Positions 31,706 through 43,213 of a DNA stretch of 59,106 bases are shown in pieces (positions within the stretch are counted from its first letter, which is position 1; each line of letters opens with the position of its first letter). This DNA comes from Chara braunii. Lineage: Eukaryota > Streptophyta > Charophyceae > Charales > Characeae. The stretch spans positions 1,290,320 to 1,349,425 of the forward strand of contig BFEA01000398.1 in assembly GCA_003427395.1 (NCBI GenBank), written 5' to 3'. The notes under the pieces are model-generated. The model did no database searches, was not told where the DNA came from, and was given only the letters and a program-made list of their open reading frames with translations. A program made the position numbers and the translations under genes.

Positions 31706-32711
31706 GCCGGAGGATGCAATGCTCCCATGAAAGAGACAGGAATTTCTTTGATTGCCATCAAGCGAGAGAGGTAATCATCGCAACGATCACTAACAAAATA
31801 CAAATGGCCTGGACGCGGTTAAAAAAGGAGTTGCTGGAGGCCAAAGATCGGATTGAGAAACAACAACACGCAGACTCCTTCGTGGCAATTTTGCTCGACA
31901 AGAACCGGTCACTCGCCACGCTGGATGATCAAAACAATCTAGTCTGGAACAGATAGGTGGCAACAGAACTGTCCTGGCACGTGCTCCATCTAGCATATTT
32001 CCGAGTCCCCTACCAGGAACAGAATTTTGTTCCTGTTTCCTCCCCCCCCCATCCCCTCTCCCTCCCCCTTCCCCCCTCTGTTCTCCTATCCCAATCGCTC
32101 TTCCTGCATATCCCCACCCTCCAGAGTGCAATGCCCTGACCAGTCCAACAAAGGCAGCTCTTGGGCAAAAAGTGACAAGATGTACTCCAAAGCTCCACAG
32201 GAAGTGGTCAACAACAACAAGTCATGAGAGCAACAGCACTGGACAAACAATCGTTTCAGGAGGGATACTCAAGGTGGAGGAGGAATGATGGATCAATGGA
32301 GGCCACAGAGGCCTGATAGCAAAATGACAGAGGTTTTGTAAGGAAACGGGGAAGGGATAAAATCAAGGGCGGTATGGAAGTCAGGCTCACAGACAAACAC
32401 AAGGAAGAGCCATCCAGGAATATAGGAAAAGGATAACGGTTGAGCGGTCTAAGTAATTCCACAGGAAAAGGAAAGGAGACCTACCGTACTCTAAGTTTGC
32501 AGTACAATTGCAACTTAGTTTTTGACTTTCAGTCCATTTCTGAAGGGTGGGGGTGGGGAATGGGAGGTTTGCTTACCTACATTAACAGAGTGTTAGTCAA
32601 TCATAGGTGATAGCAACGGCAAGGGGCTGCTGGCTGGGTGAATGAGGAGAAGCAGAACACAACTTAGAATCTGTTTCAGTTCTCTCAGTAGCAGCCGTGG
32701 GACTCTTGTAG
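31706..32711. other. Intergenic, no gene seen
   Basis: A frame at 31690-31956 has a charged helical segment (MAWTRLKKELLEAKDRIEKQ) but no domain and may be a remnant of another transposon. The rest has no supported feature. Confidence 0.35.
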
Positions 32712-32754
32712 ACTAGCGCTTACCTCTTCTTTTTTTTTTTTTTTTTTCCCCTTT

Positions 32755-32795
<41 letters not shown>

Positions 32796-32910
32796 GCCCT
32801 GAGTAGATGCTCAGGGTAGCTGATAGGAGCAGACTACCCTAGCATACTCTGGGGGCCTCCATCTATTTGTGGGGAGCAGCACCTGCTGGAAAACGGGTCC
32901 AGCGTCCCTC
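32712..32910 (-). mobile_element. SINE-like element, family A (minus), with hairpins and long tail
   Basis: In minus sense: head GGGACGCTGGACCCG with stem GCTGGA/TCCAGC, CAGCAGGTGCTGCTCCCC, then a unique part. On the plus strand that unique part holds two perfect 7-bp stems sharing bases: CCCTGAG/CTCAGGG (32797-32803, 32810-32816) and AGGGTAG/CTACCCT (32813-32819, 32834-32840). On the plus strand a 20-odd T run is followed by a run of about 38 A (32757-32794). An A run here is the wrong strand for a minus-strand tail, so two retroposons may be joined tail to tail. Confidence 0.6.
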
Positions 32911-33022
32911 ACAATTTGAGTAACCTCTACTTTCCTATTTTCTGTACTTAGAGGTACTCAGAGGTGTGCCCAGCAGCTGTCTAGCATCACAATTATATGT
33001 CTTAGGAAACAAACAGCCACAA

Positions 33023-33160
33023 TGTTCAGGGACGCTGGACCCGCTTTCCAGCAGGTGCTGCTCCCCACCAATAGATGGAGCCCGCCTGGGACTGCTAGTG
33101 GTGTCTGCTCGTACCAGCACCCCTAGCATCCACTCGTGTGGTTCTTGGAAAAAAAAAAAG
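33023..33160 (+). mobile_element. SINE-like element, family A (plus), most complete copy
   Basis: Starts GGGACGCTGGACCCG with hairpin stem GCTGGA/TCCAGC, runs through GTGCTGCTCCCCACCAATAG, GATGGAGCCC, GCTAGTGGTG and CATCCACTCGTGTGG, and ends in an A run (33149-33160). Length is about 140 bp. No clear pol III A/B boxes were found, so the promoter type and parent RNA are unknown. Confidence 0.7.
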
Positions 33161-33304
33161 GACTGCCATGTAGGCAATAAATTTAGGCTGTTGTGTAACA
33201 CTACCTGTCAAATTTCTTTCTTTATAGGAGGGCCCTGCAGCTTGATTTCATCAGAGTCACATGTCTATTCAAACAAACAACTACAACGTTCAGGGACGCT
33301 CATC

Positions 33305-33402
33305 ATCATATGAGGGATGCTGAGCCCGGTTCTCAGCATGTTTGGTTCGGTCACTTCGGTCACTCCGGGTAGACTGTGAGGACCCCGGCTTCAATCTTCT
33401 TA
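33305..33402 (+). mobile_element. SINE-like element, family B (plus)
   Basis: Head GGGATGCTGAGCCCGG with stem ATGCTGAG/CTCAGCAT, then GTTTGGTTCGGTCACTTCGG, TAGACTGTGAGGACCCCGGC. It matches the minus-strand copy at 8716-8865. No long A tail; it ends near TTCTTACAAC. Confidence 0.6.
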
Positions 33403-33461
33403 CAACTTATTTTCAATTGTTCTTTTTTTATTGATTCAATAGAATGAAACTTTGTACTTCG

Positions 33462-33590
33462 AGCAGGTGTTGCTCCCCACCAATAGGGAGTGCTGGTGGT
33501 GCCTGATTTTTTTTTTTTTTTATGGGAACAAGGCTCCAATCTATTCGTGGGGAGCAACACGTGCTGGGAACTGGGCCCAGCGTCCCATAT
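33462..33590. mobile_element. Facing pair of SINE-like family A fragments
   Basis: A plus-strand fragment (33463-33505: GCAGGTGTTGCTCCCCACC onward) is followed by a T run (about 33507-33521) and a minus-strand copy (33522-33588) whose head has stem GCTGGG/CCCAGC. The two form an inverted pair able to fold on itself. Confidence 0.6.
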
Positions 33591-33617
33591 GGAAACTTAC
33601 AATGATTATGTATTTTG

Positions 33618-34960
33618 AGATACCGGGGCCGTTACCCGGCCTTGGTGAAGAAAAAAACGAGCTACTTAGAAAATTACTACGACGAAATTCAGAAATAGGC
33701 AAAATTCAGAAAACGACTCAGAAGGCCCCCATCAATCCTCTTTACCCCACTCCGGCAAGACTTACTGCAGCAGAGCCACCAACTCCACTGCTGTTGTACC
33801 CTATTCCCATCCTACGAGCTAGCCCCCTCACTAGTAGGACGCGCGATATCCCACCATCTCCTTCTCCCACTCACCTCGATCTCTTTTTTTAAGATACCGG
33901 GGCCATTACCTGGCTTCGGCTGAAAAACCATCTGAGAACACTTGCAGTAATTCGGGAAGCATGGGAATAGACCGCGGAGGTCCTACAAATGCTCCAAAAC
34001 CCTCGAGACCCCCAACAAACCCTTCCAAAGTTCTCCAACACTGTCTTACTCCCTGCCGAGCTCTTCCAGGCCTCACACCCCCACATCCTGCTGGGTTACA
34101 GGGCAACACAACTCACCCCGGCTCCGGCCAGCGTTGTCCCAGCAGCAACCCTTGGTTGTCCCGTGGAATGCCCACCCCAAAGCATTCCCAGATCTCTCTA
34201 CCAGGCCTCATGCTCCTGCATCAGCAGGTTACAAGGCAACACCCCAGCACCGGCCAGCGTCGTTCTGGCATCGAACAGCCGCAGATCACTGAGTATAACA
34301 GCATCGAAGCCACCTAAGACGAGATACTAAAAGTCCCCAGAGTCAAGAGAATTTAGAAAAAACTAGAGTACCAAAAAAAAAAACAAAAAAAAAAACTAGA
34401 GTACGAACTACTTCGAGTCTTGAATTCGTAGAAGCTTTCAGCCCGAAACCAAAATGCCCTAGTGTGATTGAGCCACCCGCCCTAAGTCTACCTCAACCCA
34501 CATGCTCTCGATACCTAGACTCCACCAGGCCTCACACCCCCAACTGCAGAGTGGCACGCCCACTCCAGAATAACCCCCACCTGCTGGTCTACAGGGCGAG
34601 GCGACTCACCTTGGCTCCGACCAACGTCGTTTGAATACCAGCTTATCAACAGACACTGGAGTGCTTTCCACCCTCGGCAACTCCCCATATCTCTCTACCA
34701 GGCCTCTTGCTCCCGAACAACTCGGGTCATAGGGCAGCGCGACCACGCCCCAACACCGACCAGCGTTGTTCTGGCCTCGTCCATTCACAAACCTCTGAGT
34801 TCATGAGCATCAACAAATACAAGACAAGCCGTCAACCTCACCATGATAGTGGTTCCAATGCCCCCAACTCCTTCATGCGCTGGTTGCAGTCCTTCCTCAA
34901 CCCCCTGCATCCCTCCCTCTCAACCCCTCTCCGACAAGACTTCCCGCAATAGAGTCATTC
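33618..34960. repeat. Cluster of degenerate repeat units
   Basis: GATACCGGGGCC(G/A)TTACC occurs at about 33619 and 33894. A second unit (CAGATCTCTCTACCAGGCCT, then GTTACAAGGCAACACC and CCGGCCAGCGT) recurs at about 34090, 34190, 34580 and 34690, and is the same block seen at 9.1 and 9.6 kb. Frames through it are Pro/Ser/Gln-rich without known domains. It may be the coding part of an unclassified transposon or simply a non-coding repeat. Confidence 0.5.
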
Positions 34961-36103
34961 TCCCTACTGCTGTTGTGCCCTAATTCCATCCTGCTAGCTA
35001 GCCCCCTTTGCCGCAAGATGCATTGCCAACCTTCCTGCCAAACCATCGAACCTAAGAAAACCCTACCGAGGTTATGTAACATATTAGAGGTAAACCACCT
35101 CAAAAATCAAAATGAATTCAAAGAACACAGATTCACACGCAGGATTCATAACCTAAAAAGACAGTCAACACCTATTATTCCCACAGGGAGAGAGAGGACG
35201 GGAGGGAACTACTTTGTCATCATCAGTCATTACCACGTCTTCTTTATTTAGGGTGTTGTTTTTGTCTTCCAAGGTAAGTTATGGTTTCAAAAGGTTGGAG
35301 GTTAAGTGGGGAGACCTCTTCTGTACAGAGGCAGCACAAGGAGGGAGGTGCTCACCTTGTAGGCGGTAAGGGCAGATGAGGGGGACTGCACTAGTCTGGG
35401 GCTGGGCGGGACGACAGGTCACATCATCTCCCGGCGGTAGCAGATTGGGCAGGCGCTGGTTTGAGGTATACCTATAGGGGGAACTGGTTGTCTTGAGGGA
35501 TTAATGGCAGTTGGGGGTTTCTTTCTTGTTGGGGCTGATTGGTACTGCCTGTTATCAGGTGATTCTAATCAGCGGCAGCAGTGAGAAGGGAAGAGGGGAG
35601 AAAGGAGGGGAAAGAAATGAGGAGGAAAAAGAAAAATAAAGCAGCATTAATCATCATCATCTATCTTCAGCATTGGTCACCCTTCATCACCATGATGGTT
35701 ATCTGCTTAGGGTTCCTTCATAATCAGATCCCCATTTCCTAGGTTATATTATTGAATTAGCTTATTTTCAAACTTATCAGTGTTAGTGTAATTGCCTACG
35801 TTGGGTGGACTTCAGATCGACACTGATGGGTGCTGGGGCATCGCTCTGTAAACTGTTGTTAGAAGCTTGAGGCCTGTAGGAGACTGAGGATTACTAACTG
35901 AGGAACGCAATCCGATAACTTGACCAATGGCTATATCTCACAACATAGCTTCAGAATGAGATTGGCTGAATTAGTATGGATACGAGGTACTGGACCACTG
36001 GTGGTTTAAAGGCCACCCCCTCTCCGTCCCCCACTGGCCACAACACCTCACCCAGTCTTTCCCCTGAGCCATCCCCCAACCAGTTTCCTTGAAACTTCTG
36101 AAT
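34961..36103. other. Intergenic, no gene seen
   Basis: No supported gene, RNA gene or repeat boundary; purine-rich patches near 35580-35640. Confidence 0.4.
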
Positions 36104-36215
36104 NTNNNATTNNTNTTNTTTTNTTTTNTTNANTNTTTTTTTTTTTTTTTTTTTTTTTTTTTTCAAAAGAATAGAAGTCTTTATAAAAGTCGGGAACCGG
36201 GCCCGACGTCCCTTA
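36104..36215 (-). mobile_element. SINE-like head with low-quality poly-T
   Basis: A T-rich tract with scattered N (36104-36163) is followed by CAAAAGAATAGAAG and a head which in minus sense reads GGGACGTCGGGCCCGG with stem GTCGGG/CCCGAC. The Ns show that the homopolymer was poorly resolved. Confidence 0.6.
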
Positions 36216-36554
36216 CAAAATTAGGTGGGGCCCTCAGCGGGCAAGGCATCACCGGCCAAGCACAGCGAGGGCACCACTAGATTTCAATCCACAGTCAACT
36301 CCACTACCAACTCCACAACCCCTACCACTGAAACATCAATGAAAATTATCAGCGAAATCTAAGTTCGTCACAAAAAAAAAGGAAAAACAAACACTAATCG
36401 CAACAGTTGAGACAACCCTAATTTAGTGACCCAAATTCCACAACAATGAAAAGAAAGCCATATGCAAAAGACAATCAAAACCACAAAAATGAACCAGCAG
36501 TTAGCGCGACTTGATCATGTCCTCTATTCATCTAAAGTTACTACCAACCCCTTC

Positions 36555-37090
36555 CAATCCGCCCTGCCACACGTGCGGTAGGGATATGTGCCCACATACC
36601 CCAAACTGCTGACATAGACCCCGCAAACCCACGCGCAGGGCGGTAGGGATCTGTGCCCACAGACCCCAAACTGCTGACATAGACCACGCAAACCCACCCA
36701 CCTCCTCGCGGTTCAAAGCGGATAGCACCTCACGATGTTGTTTTCGCTAACCAGGGGATTACCCCACCTCCCGCGTGGCAGGGGCTAAGAAGCCCCGCAA
36801 AACCCACCCACCTCCTCGCGATTTAGGGTAAGCTCCTCCCTCAATTATGCACACACACCCTATGGATGCTTCCCCACCCTCCATGACGAAGCCCCAGTGG
36901 AGCAATGCTCACCATTCTGCCTCAAGAAAACAGATGACAGCAGGACACCAACCTATTCAGATCATCGGATGAAATGAATACCTGACCCAAATTCAACATC
37001 TTAGCGATAATACCCTACCTCCCACGCGGCAGGGGTCAAAAGACCCCGCAATACCACCCACCTCTTCGCAATTTAGGGAAAACCACTTCC
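36555..37090. repeat. Repeats with GGGG-CCCC hairpins
   Basis: Two diverged copies of a unit (about 36757-36832 and 37010-37082: CCTCCCGCG or CCTCCCACG, GGCAGGGG, CCACCCACCTC, ATTTAGGG) each hold a perfect 6-bp hairpin with a 4-nt loop: GGGGCT/AGCCCC (36781-36796) and GGGGTC/GACCCC (37032-37047). A shorter tandem duplication precedes them (about 36575-36625 and 36650-36690, sharing CCCCAAACTGCTGACATAG). Confidence 0.75.
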
Positions 37091-37356
37091 ATTAATCTGC
37101 ACCTTCTCACAAGGAAACCCCACCACCCACCATAATGGCATTTCTATGGAGCGGCACTCTCTCTTTCATTCCATTGCATGCTGAAATGCTACACAAAAGC
37201 CGAAACAAATTACTACAACTATTACCAATCGGCGAACAAGGAAAACACCAAAGGTCACACAAATTGCCTAAACCCTAGTCTAATACTAAACATAGTCTAT
37301 CAAACTATAACTAAAGACCCAATGCTCTTACATGCTCTCACTCTCTTTCTACCACC

Positions 37357-37460
37357 CCCCCCCCCCCCCTCTCCCTCTTTCTCTTTACCTCTACCTCCAC
37401 ACCTAAATCCATCCTCACCTACTATCCCTACAATCTCTCCACCTCCCCCCCCCCCCCCCC

Positions 37461-37547
<87 letters not shown>
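37357..37547. repeat. Poly-C tracts and (CT)n microsatellite
   Basis: C runs at about 37354-37368 and 37445-37470, the second leading directly into (CT)n (37471-37546). Confidence 0.95.
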
Positions 37548-37549
<2 letters not shown>

Positions 37550-38879
37550 GCCCTAACACGCGTCACGAGAGTTGAGCACACCCATTACACGAAGTCGATG
37601 TGCGCTCCTCGAGATCGTAAGCGAAATCCCACCATGCCCTGCTGTGCAGCGAACATGAGAAGTCCAACAACAATCTCTCGTAGTTCCTGTCTCTGTCACC
37701 TTCACGGGCTGACCTTGACAACGGTGTCAGGGCAGGAGACCCCCGCAAAAACCTCCATATTAAAGATCGAGGGGCGTTGTCGGACCAAATACCCTTACAA
37801 GGGTATGTGGCCATGTTTTTGCATTCGACACGATGACGGCATCGGCTACCATGACGGAGCCAGTCTGGAATGGAAAGGGTGTGCACACTTGAGCGTGACA
37901 CTCGAAACGAATTCCTCGGCCATTGAGGCCGGGGCAAAATCGGTGAGAAAATTTCGTTAAGTATGCGCGCGCGTTGTTATGACGCACGCTGTGAAGGTTA
38001 GGATTTGCAGTAATACCCTTCGACCGAAGAGGTTGAGGGGTCGATAGGGTTGATATTATGACGAGTAGATCTACGATGCACGCTGAGACTTAATCNTCAG
38101 TACATCAGTCANAATAAATTAANACGNGCCCCGGTCGTACGACCGNAGCAATTATTAGTGTATGATCATCGGGGTTGAGGTAGCACCTNGATTGTTGACG
38201 TTTGCTCGAGCGGTACCTTTTATCCCTACTAGTGCACCGTAAGCGAGGTTGAGGCTCTAGCTCAGCCTCCCGTAGGTAGAAAGGGAGTCGCCCTTGGGCG
38301 GTGACTTCCTGACCGCATGACTACCCGAGTGACCGGTGCCTTTGTCTCTCTGCATAGAGAGATACCGTTGCAGGCTCTGATATCATCCGCACAGGACCTA
38401 GACTCGTACTGCTGGAGACCGGTGTCCGCCTACCTGACGGTACTGGGTCTCTGGGAATGCCAACTTTGTCTTCTTCTACTCGGCCTCGAGTATCTGGCAC
38501 GTCCACCTTCACTTGGTATGGCACACGCCTAACTGCTACCTGAGTGTTTTCCTGCTGCAGCCCTCCAAGCCGCAGCCATAAGTAAACACCGTCGTGTCGG
38601 GCCGCTCAAACAATCAGGTGTCCCTACGGGACACACGCACACACTTGCGGAACACACACACTCCAGCCAACAGGCACTCAGGAAGCAGGCTCGGGTCATA
38701 GGGCAGACTGAGCCTGTTTACCTTACATGTGTCTGATATGCCCCACTTCTACCCGAAGTGGAAACTAACTCGGTAGGTTTAGGTATAGATTGACAAGCGA
38801 GACACACAGGGATCTAGGCCTACCACCCTTTCGAGCTAGCTTCCTTTTGAAAAGGAGCTCCTCTTTTGTTTACCCGTGT

Positions 38880-38935
38880 TCGGGAGGCCGGGACTCGAAC
38901 ACGCGACCTTCGAATTAGGAGTTAGTTACTGTTAG
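38880..38935 (-). other. tRNA-like 3'-half sequence in the LTR
   Basis: In minus sense: CCTAATTCGAAGGTCGCGTG followed by TTCGAGTCCCGG, which resembles a tRNA anticodon arm, variable loop and T-loop (with a B-box-like GTTCGAGTCCC). No matching 5' half or acceptor stem is evident. Repeated at about 55429-55475 in the other LTR. Confidence 0.3.
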
Positions 38936-39555
38936 TAGGTTAGTTGGAACGTGAGCCTCTGTTGTAACGGGGGCCGCCACTTGGCAAGGTAAGAAAATTA
39001 TTAGTTAAATTTTGTTAGAAATTCATTTTCTCGTTTTCGGATTCTTTGTTCCCTTTCAAAATTCTCGATTAAGCCTTTTCATCTTTCTTTATTTTGTTTT
39101 TACTTGTACTATTCTGCTTGAAAATACCTTAATGAATCTACCTCGAATCTCAGGCAAATTCGTTCCCAAGAACAGGTGTTGATACCACACCATGGTAGCA
39201 GTGCTGGGAGCAAGGTTAGTCGGACCGTATCCGACTTCGTGATAGCGCGGAGTTCAAGCGCGGCGTGCGCGACTTAGTATGAACCAGGCAGAGGAGGAAA
39301 CCGTGCGCGTGGGATAGCGAAGACACGCGCGGGGAGCAGGGGAGATAGCCGCGGGAGGTGCAAAGAAGAAGAAAAAAAAGAAGAAGAAGAAGAAGAAGGA
39401 GGAGGAGGAGGAGGGAGTAGGAGAAGAAAGAGAAGGGAAATGAGTCCACTTCGACGAGGAAGATTGTTGTAATTATCGATCTTGAACGAGGAATGCCTAG
39501 TAAGCCGAGTCACCAACTCGCACTGATTACGTACCTGCCCTTTGTACACTCCACG

Positions 39556-39589
<34 letters not shown>

Positions 39590-40071
39590 ACTGAATCGAG
39601 GTGACCTCGGCGGTTTGCCGCCGGGAGTGTTGTGAGAAGATCGTTGAACCTTAAAGAAGAAATGAGAAGAATGAAGAAGGAGGAAGAAGAAGAGGAAGAA
39701 GGAGAAGAGGAGAAGAAGGAGGAGAAGTGGAACGCGAAGGACAAGAAAAGAGACTACACAAGTGAAAATGAAGCGTGCGGGAATGTGCGCGCGGGGGATC
39801 TAAAAAGAATACTTACCTGAGTCGGCGACGTCGATGATGGCAACGACGGGGCTGACAACTCCGACGGACTAATGCCGACGACATCACGACATCGGCCCGA
39901 CATGTGAGGTAAGTCCCGATGTCCCGGCTAAGTTCGTGGTACTCTCGCCGACAGGACAGATAGGATAAAATAAATAAATAAATAAGTAAATAAATAAATA
40001 GATGAATCGCATGAATCTATCACTAGAATGTGGAAAGATTCATTACAGTGTGTGTGTTGAGTGTACTACTA

Positions 40072-40109
<38 letters not shown>

Positions 40110-40918
40110 AGAGAGAGACGATAAGTTTCCAACCTTAGCCAGCGACTAAGTCTCCAACTCGCGCCTCGCCACCCGCTACTTGGATCGACATATGAGCAAA
40201 TCAAAAAGTGGCAGGGTATATTTCCACGTTTCAGCAGGAGATTCATTCCGTTTTTGCTCATCCTATCGATGAAATGTGAGTGAGTGTGAATGTGTGTGTG
40301 CGAGTGTGAATGTGTGTGAGAGAGTGTGAATGTGTGTGAGAGAGAGAGAGAAATCGACGTGTGTGTGTGAGTGTGTGTGTGTGCGTGAGAGAGTGAGAGT
40401 GCTTCCATCGATCTGCGGCTAAGTTGCCAACCCGCGCCTCGTTGCGCGCAACTTGGATCGATAGAACGAGCAAATCAAGAAGTGGCAGTGTATATTTCCC
40501 CGTTTCAGCAGAAGATTCATTCTGATTTTGCCCGTCCTATCAATGGGTTGTGTGTGTGCGAGACGTTAGTGATTCGACCAAGAAGAGTGAGAGAGGGAGA
40601 GTTCGTCTCCTTACTCCTCTAAATCCACCATCTCCCCCTCACCCTCTCACTACGTGTTTTCTCAGTATCAGCGGACAGAGAGAGAGAGAGAGAGTGAGGG
40701 AGAGAGAAAGAGAGGATTACTGAGATGACACATGGATCACTGCCGGGGCGGATGGGCGACTGATTCCCCGAGGAAGATGCGCCCTTATTTTGTCTGAACC
40801 TGACCGGAAATATTGCTTGTATACATTCAATATTTTAATGAGTATTATTATTATTATTATTAATATTATTGTTACTGCTATTACCATTATTATTGTACTA
40901 TTATTATTATTATTGTTA

Positions 40919-40960
<42 letters not shown>

Positions 40961-41628
40961 CATTATTATTATTTGTTATTATGATTATTATTATTATTCT
41001 CTATGATAATAACCACATAAACTTGGGGTAGAAAAAAAAAAAAAAAAAATGGGGCTCACGGCAGTCTCGGGTGCATGTGACAGTTGTGTGTTGGGGAGCA
41101 AGGTTGTGAGTGTAGTGAGAGACATACCTGATACTGGAAGCATGCAACGTTGGATGTTGCGTGCTTGTATTTCGAGAAAAGTTGTTTTAGTCACCTTTCG
41201 ATAATATAGTATAAGCTAGGTAGGGTCTGACATCTGTAGTCTGGGCATCGATCGCCAGACAGGATAGCAACTCAGGATCTTTGTTGCTAATGATGACGAG
41301 ACTATTCCAGCAATGTCAATTATGAGCCCTTGGTGCGTTCTTATTTGATGAATCTCGTGATAACAATCCCACTGTTGGTACGAGGACAAAGCTATCTGGT
41401 CTCATATGTACAAAGCAGATTGATTGCTGAAAATTCGCTATTACAAGTTGTTATTATTAATATTATTATTAATGTATAGTTATTGCTGTCGTTATTATTG
41501 ATATGATTATTATTATTATTAGTAGTAGATGTAGTAGTAGTATTATCGGTATTATTATTGTTGATTTTGACTAAAGGCGTAATAGGACGAAGACGGGGGA
41601 AAAGAGGGGGAGGAGAAAGAAGGGAGAA

Positions 41629-41921
41629 NAAACAGGTACTGACAAGAACAGACACCCAGGGGCAGACNAANAGACGGTCAGAGGGAAACAAATAAACAGA
41701 CACAGAGAAAACAAGGGAGATAGTTCNTCTTCTNCTTCCTCTTCTCAGTCCNCCATCTCCTTCTCCCCCTCTCATCTTCNGACTTCATTACATCTACGGA
41801 CTNNGAGAGAAGNGGGAGAGAGNTTGGTNACNTTTGGATCCAGACTCGACATTGGACTTNAGACATTTTGAAGAAGGNTCATTAGGGACTTGTAATGAGA
41901 CTTGGTGTTGATTACTTNCCA
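41629..41921. other. Cluster of ambiguous bases, duplicated in the second LTR
   Basis: About 20 scattered N whose spacing is reproduced exactly in the second copy (58173-58465, offset 16,544). Confidence 0.95.
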
Positions 41922-41975
41922 TCTTCCCTTCCTCTTCTTCGTTTGTTCCCCTTCTCTTCGTCTGTGTATGTCTGA

Positions 41976-42007
41976 CCTGGCGCCTCCTCCCTATATATAG
42001 CGCCAGG
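41976..42007 (+). promoter_or_regulatory. TATA box inside an inverted repeat (LTR promoter candidate)
   Basis: CTATATATAG (41991-42000) is bracketed by CCTGGCGC (41976-41983) and GCGCCAGG (42000-42007), perfect 8-bp complements. The same arrangement occurs at 58520-58551. It is the clearest TATA motif in the LTR. The TATA motif is palindromic, so direction is not fixed by it. Confidence 0.4.
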
Positions 42008-42681
42008 CCCCTCACACCATAGGACGATGATGATGTATGTTGGGGTTGCACTGCAATGTTGATTATTCGGATCTTTGGTATCTAAGTCTCCCGCTGCACT
42101 GTCTTGTACTTCGTATGAGAGATCGGTTCTTGTTCTGGCCAGCACCTTTACAATATGCAGCAGGGTGTGTGTGTGTGTGTATGTGAGAGAGAGAGAGGGG
42201 AAACGGAGAAGGAGAAAGTGAAGAGAAGGAGAAAGAAAGAAAGGGAGAGAAAGATCAAAGAGGAGGAGGAGAGAAAAAGGAGAGAGAGAGGAGAAAGGAG
42301 GGGATAGGTGAAGGATGATGATGATGATAACGATGATGGTGATGATGATGATGTGGGGGCACTTGCCTGGCATCAGCGATGGTCTGTACAAGTGACGTCG
42401 TCAAAGTACTTCGGGCTGCCGCTGATGTCAACAGTTGCATTGTCTTTTCGNAGTCTGTAGTAGCTACGTAGGGGTAGGATGGGCGCTGAGCACTAAGCGT
42501 GAGTGTGAAGTAAACTGGACTCTTACGTTAGTGTGGAGAGAGCATGCTCTCCTTGACAACGGCTTCAGTACTATGGACGTCCATTGGTGTAGTATTGATG
42601 CAATGCTGCTTTCTGGACACTGGTGTGACTATTCGGCTTTCGACGTGATGATCTGGGGTTGTCATCTCGCTGTTGCTTATT

Positions 42682-42747
<66 letters not shown>

Positions 42748-43159
42748 GTCATTATTATTAGATGTGCGGTAGCCTTTGGGTCCGCGTGGCATCGGTGAGT
42801 TGGGGAACGAGGTTGTGAAGAGGAGAAACATACCTGGGTGGAGAGAAGGCCGACATTGGTTAGACATCATCACTCGCTGGTCGTCAAGTTGTCTGGTTGC
42901 TTCCACGCTGTAGTTGTAGATATAGGCTGTAGAGTAGATAGGGCGTTAGACGCCACTCAAAGGAAAGAGCTACGTTGGGTTATATTGTTGGTGTTGCCCG
43001 AATGGGCTGGACATTGAATCGCGATTTTGTTGTATCATTCTTAGATGGATGGGTACTCAGTCCCATTATGCTATCTGCTCTTGCTTTGACTACTTAGACT
43101 GCGGCATGATTTTGCGCATTTGGATTTCTGTGTTTTGTCCACATTCATGATTCCATGCA

Positions 43160-43213
<54 letters not shown>

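Noticed and set aside
37178-37960. 260-codon open frame with Pro and Ser-Leu runs
   Set aside because: Built from poly-C and (CT)n tracts, then runs across the giant LTR boundary.
39274-39744. 156-codon minus-strand Ser/Pro/Phe-rich frame, present in both LTRs
   Set aside because: Open because of (AAG)n and (GAG)n tracts; no domain and no codon-level conservation visible beyond the LTR identity.
40043-40473. Ser/Thr/His repeat frames, repeated at 56.6-57.0 kb
   Set aside because: GT/GA simple repeats inside the LTR, present in both copies only because the LTR is duplicated.
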